Assembly (NCBI GenBank): GCA_965365465.1
Contig: CBDUBU010000025.1
Coordinates: 1-23,503 of the forward strand
DNA length: 23,503 nucleotides
From: CBDUBU01 sp965365465
GTDB lineage: Bacteria > Bacteroidota > Rhodothermia > Rhodothermales > DASSAV01
Direction: 5' to 3'
Shown here: positions 7,943-14,974 of the stretch, in pieces
Position numbering within the stretch: position 1 is the stretch's first letter
Layout of the letters: each line of letters starts with the position of its first letter
The notes under the pieces: model-generated
The model's database searches: none
Seen by the model: the letters and a program-made list of their open reading frames with translations, nothing else
What the model was told of the DNA's origin: nothing
Translations under genes and position numbers: made by a program

Positions 7943-8506
7943 ATGGCGTATCCCCCCGTGATGAAAAACCAGTACACGTCTCGCGACCTCGCGTACGGTG
8001 GCGTGTTTGGAGCCTCCGCATTGCTCCTTCCCCTTCTTTTTCATCTGGTTCGTCTCGGTCCTGTTTTTATGCCGATGTACATTCCGCTTGTCGCTATGGC
8101 TTTTTTTGTGCAGCCAGGGGTTGCCATCGTGACAGCCATGCTTGTCCCCTTCGTGTCTGCGGCATTGACGGGAATGCCGCCACTGTATCCCCCCATTGCA
8201 CCGCTCGTTTCGGTGGAACTCGGTTTAATCGCGGGATGCATTGCTTATGTCCGGCAGACCTGGCCGCATTTGAATGAATGGATTCTGCTGACTCCTGTAT
8301 TGCTCTTCGGAAGGTTGGTTTTTGCCGGACTGGCTTACCTTGTCGCAGTGACGCTGCATTTGCCTGCCCGCTTTCTCGCCGGTGTATCCGTTGTAGCTGC
8401 CTGGCCTGGTTTACTCCTGATGATTCTGGTGATCCCGCCTTTTGTACGCTCCTTCCGCCGGACGCAGCCACCTGCAACACCGTATAGCTCGAGAATCACC
8501 CATTGA
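7943..8506 (+). CDS. ECF transporter substrate-binding S component, substrate unknown
   Basis: Integral membrane protein of 187 residues with about five to six hydrophobic helices and few charges except at the C-terminal tail. The sequence RLGPVFMPMYIPLVAMAFF and the TGMPPLYPPIAPLV segment match the general form of energy-coupling-factor S components (the G-x-x-x-x-P-M-x-x-P type), which capture a vitamin or metal. Immediate neighbours are EcfT (12 nt downstream) and EcfA, so this is a dedicated S-T-A cassette. The ATG at 7943 is preferred; the frame stays open upstream through the sdhB tail and the terminator hairpin, which cannot be coding here. A second ATG at 7961 is possible. Substrate is not readable from the sequence: no clear BioY, ThiT, RibU or CbiM signature was recognised. 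Transport role is good; specificity is unknown. Confidence 0.78.
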   Translation: MAYPPVMKNQYTSRDLAYGGVFGASALLLPLLFHLVRLGPVFMPMYIPLVAMAFFVQPGVAIVTAMLVPFVSAALTGMPPLYPPIAPLVSVELGLIAGCIAYVRQTWPHLNEWILLTPVLLFGRLVFAGLAYLVAVTLHLPARFLAGVSVVAAWPGLLLMILVIPPFVRSFRRTQPPATPYSSRITH

Positions 8507-8518
8507 TGCAGAACAGGT

Positions 8519-9292
8519 ATGATACACAGAAACCTGATGGCGCTGTGGGGAAGCGGGACGGGTCCGCTGCTGCGCCTGTCCCATGTGGTGCGCTTGCTCT
8601 CCGGGGCGGGTCTGTTTGTTAGCTGTGCCTGGATCATTCCCGGCAACACAACGGGATTTGCGGCGCTGCTGGTTCTGGTCATTGCCTGGATCTTCCTTGC
8701 CGGGACGCCGAGGCCTGTGTGGGGCCGGATGCTGCTCTATGGATTTTTGATCTTTGCTCCGTTTTTCCTTCTGGTTCCCTGGATAGATCCCTCTCCGGCA
8801 TTCACAGCCTCTCGTGAAGGAGCCTTAGATCTCACGGCTTTCAGAATCCCCTGGTGGATCATGACGCGCGGGATAGGAGGGATGCTGATTGCAGTTGCTA
8901 CGGTATCAGCACTCTCCCTGGACGACTTTCATAAGGCTGTAAATGCCCTGCCGCTGCCGCATCTGGCGGCTGCCTTGCTCGTACAGATGGTTCATCAGGC
9001 GGGTCTGCTTTTTGATGAAACGGCAAGTATGTCCAGAGCCATATTGGTTCGTGGAGGCGCCTCAGAATGGAGGACGCGGGTTCTGCTACTCAGATCTGTT
9101 CCGGCAGTCTGGCTTTCCCGAATGATGTTCAAGGCGGAAAGAGTCGCGGCCGCTATGGAGGTGCGGGGATTTACGGCAAAGGAGCCTCGCAACCATGCAG
9201 CACCTTTGCGAATGCTGGATCGTGCGACGCTTGCCGGCATTGTCCTGGTGATGCTGATGGCGCTGGCGCTTCGGATGGAGGCGCTCATTTGA
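8519..9292 (+). CDS. ecfT: ECF transporter transmembrane subunit EcfT (CbiQ family)
   Basis: Couples ATP hydrolysis by EcfA to movement of the S component in the inner membrane. The 257-residue product has membrane helices near 25-62, 70-88, 113-133 and 230-256. The cytoplasmic coupling region contains two short Arg-Gly motifs typical of CbiQ/EcfT: RAILVRGG (about 173-180) and AMEVRGF (about 212-218). In this family such motifs contact the ATPases. The gene begins 12 nt after the S component. Its stop codon overlaps the EcfA start by one base (TGATG at 9290-9294), indicating translational coupling. Length fits the family. The assignment is by motif and context; overall similarity to named EcfT proteins cannot be measured here. 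Confidence 0.85.
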   Translation: MIHRNLMALWGSGTGPLLRLSHVVRLLSGAGLFVSCAWIIPGNTTGFAALLVLVIAWIFLAGTPRPVWGRMLLYGFLIFAPFFLLVPWIDPSPAFTASREGALDLTAFRIPWWIMTRGIGGMLIAVATVSALSLDDFHKAVNALPLPHLAAALLVQMVHQAGLLFDETASMSRAILVRGGASEWRTRVLLLRSVPAVWLSRMMFKAERVAAAMEVRGFTAKEPRNHAAPLRMLDRATLAGIVLVMLMALALRMEALI

Positions 9293-9987
9293 TGAAGGAG
9301 CATCCTGCACTTCGCTACGAGGATGTGACCGTTTCATACGGGCATGGAAGGCCTCCGGTGCTTGATGGATGTTCGTTTGAGGTCCATGCCGGTGAGCGTG
9401 TCGCGCTGTTGGGACTCAACGGTTCGGGCAAAACGACGTTGCTGGCTGCAACCGTCGGCCTGGTTCCTTTTCAGGGACAGATAACGGTCGGCGGCACAGG
9501 CGTAAATGAGGAGACCCTGTCCGTTGTCAGGCAAAAGGCAGGCTTCCTGTTTTCTGTTCCGGAAGATCAGCTTCTTTTCCCCAAAGTGATCGATGACGTT
9601 GCCTTTAGTCTGCTTGTGCGAGGAGCAAATCCACGTGAAGCAAAAGCGCAAGCGCTCGCAATGCTTGCCGCGCTAGATATAGGCGAGGCCGCAGAACGGG
9701 CGCCGCAGCACCTTTCTCATGGAGAGCGCTTGCGGGCAGCGCTGGGCGGCGTGCTGGTAGCCAATCCTGCGGTTCTCCTGCTGGATGAGCCTTCGGCAGC
9801 ACTTGATCCCCCAGGCAAAAAGAAGCTGTCCGGATACCTCTTGCAAAGCGAGGCTGCCATGCTGATTGCGACACACGACCTCGCTTTTGCAAAGGCCGTC
9901 GCCCACAGGTTCGTGCTTCTGGAACGCGGACGGGTGGCGAGTACAGGCGCCTCTTTCGAAGAGATAGAAGATTGCTGGGGAGTGTAG
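9292..9987 (+). CDS. ecfA: ECF transporter ATP-binding protein EcfA (CbiO family)
   Basis: ABC ATPase of 231 residues energising the neighbouring ECF transporter. Visible motifs are Walker A GLNGSGKTT (41-49), signature LSHGERLRAAL (141-151, with His in place of the usual second Gly), Walker B VLLLDEPSAALDP (161-173) and switch His195 in IATHD. The PEDQLLFPKVIDDVAF segment is characteristic of CbiO/EcfA. The residue at the Q-loop glutamine position appears to be Ser88 (FLFSVPEDQ, where family members usually have F-Q-N/D-P), an unusual change. The start is fixed by the TGATG overlap with ecfT; an upstream in-frame extension to 9067 lies inside ecfT and is rejected. Only one ATPase gene is present, so it would act as a homodimer or pair with an EcfA encoded elsewhere. 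Confidence 0.9.
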   Translation: MKEHPALRYEDVTVSYGHGRPPVLDGCSFEVHAGERVALLGLNGSGKTTLLAATVGLVPFQGQITVGGTGVNEETLSVVRQKAGFLFSVPEDQLLFPKVIDDVAFSLLVRGANPREAKAQALAMLAALDIGEAAERAPQHLSHGERLRAALGGVLVANPAVLLLDEPSAALDPPGKKKLSGYLLQSEAAMLIATHDLAFAKAVAHRFVLLERGRVASTGASFEEIEDCWGV

Positions 9988-10054
9988 TCGTTTGCAGTCG
10001 CATGGCGCCGAGGCATTGCCTATTTTGTTGCCTTCTCGACCAACAGCTGCCACC

Positions 10055-10059
10055 AGGAA
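10055..10059 (+). promoter_or_regulatory. Ribosome binding site deciding the first aldo-keto reductase start
   Basis: AGGAA lies 7 nt before the ATG at 10067. This supports that start over the in-frame ATG at 9992, whose extra 25 residues do not resemble the family's N-terminus. Confidence 0.55.
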
Positions 10060-10066
10060 TCTACAC

Positions 10067-11059
10067 ATGCACTATCTCCCTTGTGAAGCGAGGTATGAAG
10101 ACATACCGTACCGGCGCTGTGGTCGGAGCGGCCTCAAGTTGCCTGCCATTTCGCTTGGGCTATGGCATAACTTCGGCAACGTAGACTCGTTCGAGAACGC
10201 AAGGGCCATGGTGCGCCGCGCTTTCGACTTGGGCATTACCCATTTCGATCTCGCCAACAACTACGGCCCGCCTCCCGGTTCTGCAGAAGAAAACTTCGGG
10301 CGCATTCTCGCAAAGGATCTGGCCTCGTATCGGGATCAAATCATCATTTCCTCCAAGGCAGGATACTGGATGTGGGAAGGTCCGTACGGAGAGTGGGGTT
10401 CGCGCAAGTATCTGGTTTCAAGTCTGGATCAGAGCCTGAAGCGGCTGAATGTGGATTACGTAGACATCTTCTATCACCACCGGCCGGATCCTGATACGCC
10501 TCTGGAGGAAACGATGGGAGCGCTCGACCATGTAGTTCGCCAGGGTAAGGCGCTGTACGCCGGCATCTCCAATTACAGCGCAAAGCAGACCCGTCAGGCC
10601 GCGCGAATCATGCGCGAGTTGGGCGCGCCGTTGCTGATTCATCAGCCGCGCTACAGTATGTTTGACCGTTGGATCGAAGAAAGCTTGTTGGAAGTGCTGG
10701 GGGAAGACGGCATCGGGTGCATCGTCTTTTCTCCGCTGGCGCAGGGTCTTCTCACAGATAAATACCTGGAGGGAATTCCGAAAGAATCACGGGCGGATAA
10801 ACCGCACGGCTTCCTGAAACGTGAGCAGGTTACGCAGGAACAGCTAGCAAAGGTCCGGCGCCTCAACGAACTGGCGCGTAGCAGAGGTCAAAGCCTGGCC
10901 CAGATGGCGCTTGCCTGGGTGCTCAGGCATGAGACTGTCACCTCAGCGCTTGTGGGAACCAGCACCGTTGCGCAGCTCGAAGACAATGTGGCTGCGTTGC
11001 AGCATCTTGCGTTTTCCCGCGAAGAACGAGATCGTATCGACGAGATTCTTTCGACATGA
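10067..11059 (+). CDS. Aldo-keto reductase, YghZ/L-glyceraldehyde-3-phosphate reductase type
   Basis: NADPH-dependent aldehyde reductase of the AKR14/Gpr group, whose E. coli member YghZ reduces L-glyceraldehyde 3-phosphate and methylglyoxal. The 330-residue product begins with MHYLPCEARY and continues YRRCGRSGLKLP and SLGLWHNFG, as YghZ proteins do. The catalytic tetrad is visible: Asp61 and Tyr66 (FDLANNYG), Lys97 (SSKAGYWMW) and His138 (YHHRPD). The C-terminal cofactor region SALVGTSTVAQLEDN is typical. The stop overlaps the next gene by four bases (ATGA at 11056), so the pair is probably translated together. It is the first gene of a three-gene run with an L-galactose-dehydrogenase-like enzyme and a sugar mutarotase, which suggests a sugar or sugar-breakdown aldehyde as substrate. 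The family call is firm; the substrate is inference. Confidence 0.9.
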   Translation: MHYLPCEARYEDIPYRRCGRSGLKLPAISLGLWHNFGNVDSFENARAMVRRAFDLGITHFDLANNYGPPPGSAEENFGRILAKDLASYRDQIIISSKAGYWMWEGPYGEWGSRKYLVSSLDQSLKRLNVDYVDIFYHHRPDPDTPLEETMGALDHVVRQGKALYAGISNYSAKQTRQAARIMRELGAPLLIHQPRYSMFDRWIEESLLEVLGEDGIGCIVFSPLAQGLLTDKYLEGIPKESRADKPHGFLKREQVTQEQLAKVRRLNELARSRGQSLAQMALAWVLRHETVTSALVGTSTVAQLEDNVAALQHLAFSREERDRIDEILST

Positions 11060-11985
11060 AATACAGAATACTGGGGAAAACGGGTCTTTCCGTCTCTGTT
11101 CTTAGCTATGGCGCTTCATCACTGGGCAGCGTGTTCAGGAAAATCAGCGAAGCGGATGGCATACGTACGGTTCATCTGTCAATCGACCACGGAGTGAATT
11201 TTTTTGATGTGTCTCCGTACTACGGATTGACCACGGCAGAACAGGTGCTTGGCCGAGCGCTGCAGGGGATTTCCAGGGACAAATACTACCTGGCAACCAA
11301 AGTGGGACGTTACGGGGACAGTGAATTTGACTTTTCCGCGCGCCGCGTTGCCGAAAGCGTTGATGAAAGTCTGGAGCGCCTGGAACTGGATTACATCGAT
11401 CTCATTCAGTGCCATGACATCGAGTTTGGCGACCTCAATCAGATTGTGGAGGAAACGATTCCTGCGTTGCGGAAATTGCAAGAAAGCGGCAAGGTTCGCT
11501 TCGTGGGCATCACCGGCCTTCCGTTAAAGATCTTCACGAGCGTGCTCGCCCAGACCAGCATCGACGCCATTCTGTCTTACTGTCACTATGCGCTGAATGA
11601 CACCTCCTTGACGGAGATTCTGCCGGTGCTGAAAGAAAAGCAGGTCGGCATAATCAACGCATCGCCGCTATCCATGCGGCTGTTGACGGATCGAGGCGTC
11701 CCCGACTGGCATCCGGCTCCTGCCGAGGTGCTAGAACGGTGCGCTCTGGCGGCTGCATTTTGCAAAAAGCAGGGCGCTGATCTGTCGAAGCTCGCCATTC
11801 AGTTTGCGGTTGCGAACCCCGACATACACACAACCCTGGTCGGAACAGCAACCCCGGACCATTTGCTGAAGAACCTGAAATGGCTGGAAGAACCTGTCGA
11901 CGAAAACCTTCTGGAAGAGGTAATGCGCATACTCGAACCGATTCATAACGTTACCTGGCCCAGTGGTCGCGCCGAGAATAACTGA
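11056..11985 (+). CDS. Aldo-keto reductase resembling plant L-galactose dehydrogenase
   Basis: NAD(P)-dependent sugar dehydrogenase of 309 residues. It resembles, from memory, plant L-galactose dehydrogenase and related bacterial L-fucose/D-threo-aldose 1-dehydrogenases, which oxidise the sugar C1 to a lactone. Shared-looking stretches are GASSLGSVF near the N-terminus, CHDIEFGDLNQIVEETIPAL (119-138), GITGLPL, ILSYCHYALND and a C-terminal NVTWPSG. The catalytic tetrad is Asp51 and Tyr56 (FDVSPYYG), Lys82 (ATKVGRYG) and His120 (QCHDIEF). It overlaps the upstream aldo-keto reductase by four bases and is followed after 17 nt by an RbsD/FucU-type mutarotase, a partner expected for a dehydrogenase acting on one anomer of a sugar. 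The specific substrate (L-fucose, L-galactose or another aldose) cannot be read from sequence. Confidence 0.87.
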   Translation: MKYRILGKTGLSVSVLSYGASSLGSVFRKISEADGIRTVHLSIDHGVNFFDVSPYYGLTTAEQVLGRALQGISRDKYYLATKVGRYGDSEFDFSARRVAESVDESLERLELDYIDLIQCHDIEFGDLNQIVEETIPALRKLQESGKVRFVGITGLPLKIFTSVLAQTSIDAILSYCHYALNDTSLTEILPVLKEKQVGIINASPLSMRLLTDRGVPDWHPAPAEVLERCALAAAFCKKQGADLSKLAIQFAVANPDIHTTLVGTATPDHLLKNLKWLEEPVDENLLEEVMRILEPIHNVTWPSGRAENN

Positions 11986-12002
11986 AGCAAGCATCATCAT
12001 TT

Positions 12003-12392
12003 ATGTTGAAGTCCGGAATACTCAATCCGCAGATCCTGTCGCTTCTGAGCCGTGTGCGTCATACCAACGCGCTGGTTATAGCTGATCGCGGTTTTCCATA
12101 CTGGCCGATGATCGAGACAGTGGATATATCGCTGGTAGACGACCAGCCTCGCGTCCTCGATGTTCTACAGGCCATTCGCCAGAACTTCGTGATCGGGCAG
12201 GCTTATATGGCCAGAGAGTTTACAGAGGCAAACGAGGAAGAGACGATTTCCGGTTTTCAACGGGCGCTCCACGGCATTCCGTTGGCTTATGAGCCTCACG
12301 ATACGTTCAAGAAACGTGTGCCCGCTGCTATTGGTCTTATCCGGACAGGGGATACCGTTCAGTATGCCAACATGGTTCTGGTTTCTGCATAG
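12003..12392 (+). CDS. RbsD/FucU-family sugar mutarotase
   Basis: Small cytoplasmic protein (129 residues) of the RbsD/FucU fold, which speeds interconversion of sugar ring forms or anomers (D-ribose pyranase, L-fucose mutarotase). The N-terminus LKSGILNPQILSLLSRVRHTNALVIADRGFP shown in parts (residues 2-32) carries the family's conserved His20 and Asp28. The C-terminal YANMVLVSA corresponds to the YANI/L motif of RbsD. Its length fits RbsD better than FucU. It lies 17 nt after the L-galactose-dehydrogenase-like gene and is probably cotranscribed, which argues for a role in feeding the correct anomer to that enzyme. No ribose ABC transporter or ribokinase is nearby, so naming it rbsD would overstate the evidence. 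Confidence 0.85.
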   Translation: MLKSGILNPQILSLLSRVRHTNALVIADRGFPYWPMIETVDISLVDDQPRVLDVLQAIRQNFVIGQAYMAREFTEANEEETISGFQRALHGIPLAYEPHDTFKKRVPAAIGLIRTGDTVQYANMVLVSA

Positions 12393-12395
12393 CGT

Positions 12396-12412
12396 CTGAA
12401 ACTCCGTTTCAG
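12396..12412 (+). terminator. Weak hairpin after the sugar operon
   Basis: CTGAAAC (12396-12402) and GTTTCAG (12406-12412) form a 7-bp stem with a 3-nt loop, 3 nt after the mutarotase stop. No T-run follows, so it may end or stabilise the transcript without being a classic terminator. Confidence 0.3.
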
Positions 12413-12568
12413 GATGCAAAACCTCACCCATGAATCTGAGGGAACACGTTTTCTGTCACGGCGCCACAGGATGCCGCCTCAAAAGAGTATGTACGTGTTG
12501 ATTATTATTGCATTTTATTCGTTACTATTCTGTTGCATGTCATCACAACTGAATCTGACAGGGGCTAC

Positions 12569-13087
12569 TTGCATCGTCCGGAATGGGTCATCATTGCAGC
12601 CGTAGGTGAGAAGAACCGCGTCATCGGACGCGGAATGGATCTTCCGTGGCATATTCCGGAAGATCTGAAGCGATTCAAAAAGCTCACGCTAGGCCATGCG
12701 CTGCTGATGGGCCGGCGCACCTTTGAGTCTATTATCCATCAATTCGGAAAGCCGCTGCCCGGTCGTCGCAACGTAGTTCTGACCTCACGAGGCCCGATTC
12801 CTGAATACCCTGAGATTGAAACCTGCGGTTCAATCGACGAGGCCGTAAAAGCACTGTCGGGGGAAGAAACGGTCTTCATCGGCGGTGGAGGCAATATCTA
12901 TGCACAGTTTCTGCCGCTGGCTAGCCGGTTGGAGTTGACGCTTATAGAAGGAAATTACTCAGGAGACGCCTTCTTTCCTCCTTATGAGCATCTGCTCGGC
13001 TCTGCCTTTGAGATTAGCATGAGTGAACAACACGACGGCTTCCGCTTCGTCACCCTGGAAAGAAAATCCGCCGCCAGTGCGGGTTGA
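12569..13087 (+). CDS. folA: Dihydrofolate reductase
   Basis: Reduces dihydrofolate to tetrahydrofolate with NADPH in the cytoplasm. From the TTG at 12569 the product has 172 residues, close to the usual 160-170. Visible features: WVIIAAVGEKNRVIG at the N-terminus, then LPWHIPEDLKRFK with Trp27 and catalytic Asp32, LMGRRTFESI (NADPH/folate binding), RRNVVLTS, and the glycine-rich FIGGGGNIYAQFLP. No ATG occurs in frame before the conserved core (the first in-frame ATG would delete the first strand). Translation must therefore begin at TTG 12569, just after an AGGGG run that sits rather close (4 nt), or at TTG 12533. No thymidylate synthase gene, its common partner, is in the window. The kinase gene follows 68 nt later. 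Confidence 0.93.
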   Translation: MHRPEWVIIAAVGEKNRVIGRGMDLPWHIPEDLKRFKKLTLGHALLMGRRTFESIIHQFGKPLPGRRNVVLTSRGPIPEYPEIETCGSIDEAVKALSGEETVFIGGGGNIYAQFLPLASRLELTLIEGNYSGDAFFPPYEHLLGSAFEISMSEQHDGFRFVTLERKSAASAG

Positions 13088-13155
13088 AAAGAAAGGCCTC
13101 GTGAAAGGGGCGCTGCACATCCTTCGGGTGTCCAATGTCATAACAGCAGCTAAAG

Positions 13156-14952
13156 ATGGAAAATCAGGAGAACGGTTTTGATCTATTCCAGGATGTGTTT
13201 GACACCGCGAAGTCAGGAGCAATCGTCCTCGATGAGCATTGCCGCGTCGTATGGGCAAACAAAGGAATCGAGAGGTTCTTTGGCCTGCAAGCCGACGAGT
13301 TGATAGGAAAGGATAAGTGCGCGCTCACGGAAGACATTCTGGGTAAGATCATCGACAAACCCGGCAACTACACGGAACAGGCGCTGTCCGCATACGGCGA
13401 CCCTGAATGTGAGGCGCGGTTTGAGTTTCATGTTCCGGCAGTAGAAGGCCATGCTGAGTTCTGGCTCGAACAGTGGATCAGGCCGATCCGTACGGGCCGT
13501 TATCTGGGAGGGCGGGTCGAGATCTACTTCGACATTACCGAGCGCAAACAGACGGAGCAGGTTCACCGTGAGCGGGAAGATCAGTTCCAGCGCATCTTTA
13601 CACAATCTGCTGTAGGACAGGCCATTGTTGTATGGGATGAACCACTCAGGGATGTGAACCAGGCTTTATGTGATATGCTTGGGTACACGCGCGAGGAAAT
13701 GCTGGAGAAAAGAATTGTCGATATAACCCATTCCGACGACTACGAAGCAGATCGCGTGCTTGCAGCACAGGCGGCGGCCAGCGAGATCAGCAGTTATGAC
13801 CTCGAAAAAAGATATCTGCACCGTGACGGCTCGGTCAGGTGGGGCCTTCTGAAAGCCATTCCACTGCAGGAGCAAGGTTCGCACACCGTCTTTTTGGGAC
13901 AAGTGCTCGACATCACCGAGCGGAAAAATGTGGAACAGGCGCTTCGCGAGAGTGAGCAACGGTTCTCGAAAGCTTTCCACGCGGCTCCGGTGGCAATCTG
14001 TATCACCAGGTTGCCGGATGGTTATCTGGAGGACGCAAATCAGGCATTTCAGGATCTGACAGGGTATTCGGAAAGAGAGTTTCTGGGGGTTCGTCCTCTG
14101 GATCTACACCTGTTTGTACATCCTGACCGCTACAATGGCTTTGCCGAAGCAGTGCGGCAAAAAGGCAGCCTTCATCAGGTCGATCTGAAAATCCGGATGA
14201 AGCAAGGTGAGGTGAAAGATGTGCTTTTCTCCGGAGAGGTAATTGATTTGCTGGGAGAGCCTTGTGTGCTGATGATGCTTTACGATATTACTGATCGCAA
14301 ACGGCTTGAAAGAGAAATCCTCGAGATTGGCGCCCGCGAGCAGCGGCGCATTGGACGTGACCTGCACGACGATCTGGGCCAGAAGCTGACGGCGGCGGCT
14401 TTCTATAGTGATGTCTTGCAACAGAGTCTGGAAGAGAACGGATCAGAGAGCGCACGGTACGCAGTCAGACTTTCGGAGCTGTTGCAGGAGGCTCACAAGA
14501 GCACACGGCACCTTTCCCACGGGCTGGCCCCTATGGCGGTGGGCGCCGAAGGTCTTGAAGGCGCTCTGGACACGCTGGCCGAGAACACGGAGGATGTGTA
14601 CGGATTGCGTTGCCGTTTTATTTGTAAGGAGCAGGTCATGGTGCAGGACGATGATGTAGCCATGCACCTCTACCGGATCGCACAGGAGGCTGTGAGCAAC
14701 GCTGTACGGCACGGAAAACCTGATGCTATCCACCTTTATCTTTACCGGCAGGAGAGTGCGGTTTGTCTGAAGATTAAGGATAACGGAGCCGGCATCTCGG
14801 AGGATGTCTTGCTTCATACCAGAGGCATCGGATTAAACACCATGAAGTACCGCGCAGATGTGATCGGAGCTTCGCTTAACGTGAGGCGAGACGAGAAAGG
14901 AGGAACCGTGGTAGAATGTATGATCGATCTGCCAACTGCGTTGCATGACTAA
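13156..14952 (+). CDS. Soluble sensor histidine kinase with three PAS domains (NarL/HPK7 type)
   Basis: Two-component sensor kinase of 598 residues without a transmembrane segment, so it senses in the cytoplasm. Three PAS domains lie in tandem (about 10-130, 145-258 and 268-382), each ending in the linker D-I-T-[ED]-R-K. The dimerisation/phosphotransfer helix follows, with phosphoacceptor His404 in GRDLHDDLGQKLTA, the HisKA_3 form used by NarL/DegS-type kinases. The ATPase domain has an N-box around Asn515 (AQEAVSNAVRHG), DNGAG (542-546) and RGIGLNTMKYRADVIG with GGT near 582-584. PAS1 lacks an obvious heme or flavin signature, so the signal is unknown. HPK7 kinases normally pair with LuxR-type response regulators; none is in the window, making this an apparent orphan. 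The downstream outer-membrane gene starts 22 nt later. Confidence 0.93.
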   Translation: MENQENGFDLFQDVFDTAKSGAIVLDEHCRVVWANKGIERFFGLQADELIGKDKCALTEDILGKIIDKPGNYTEQALSAYGDPECEARFEFHVPAVEGHAEFWLEQWIRPIRTGRYLGGRVEIYFDITERKQTEQVHREREDQFQRIFTQSAVGQAIVVWDEPLRDVNQALCDMLGYTREEMLEKRIVDITHSDDYEADRVLAAQAAASEISSYDLEKRYLHRDGSVRWGLLKAIPLQEQGSHTVFLGQVLDITERKNVEQALRESEQRFSKAFHAAPVAICITRLPDGYLEDANQAFQDLTGYSEREFLGVRPLDLHLFVHPDRYNGFAEAVRQKGSLHQVDLKIRMKQGEVKDVLFSGEVIDLLGEPCVLMMLYDITDRKRLEREILEIGAREQRRIGRDLHDDLGQKLTAAAFYSDVLQQSLEENGSESARYAVRLSELLQEAHKSTRHLSHGLAPMAVGAEGLEGALDTLAENTEDVYGLRCRFICKEQVMVQDDDVAMHLYRIAQEAVSNAVRHGKPDAIHLYLYRQESAVCLKIKDNGAGISEDVLLHTRGIGLNTMKYRADVIGASLNVRRDEKGGTVVECMIDLPTALHD

Positions 14953-14974
14953 ACTTTATCGTGTTTAGAGGGCT

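Noticed and set aside
9067..9291. N-terminal extension of EcfA into ecfT
   Set aside because: It overlaps ecfT almost entirely, and the TGATG junction gives a natural start at 9292.
12003..12392. Naming the mutarotase rbsD with a ribose-use operon
   Set aside because: No ribokinase or ribose transporter is nearby, and the neighbouring dehydrogenase points to a different sugar.
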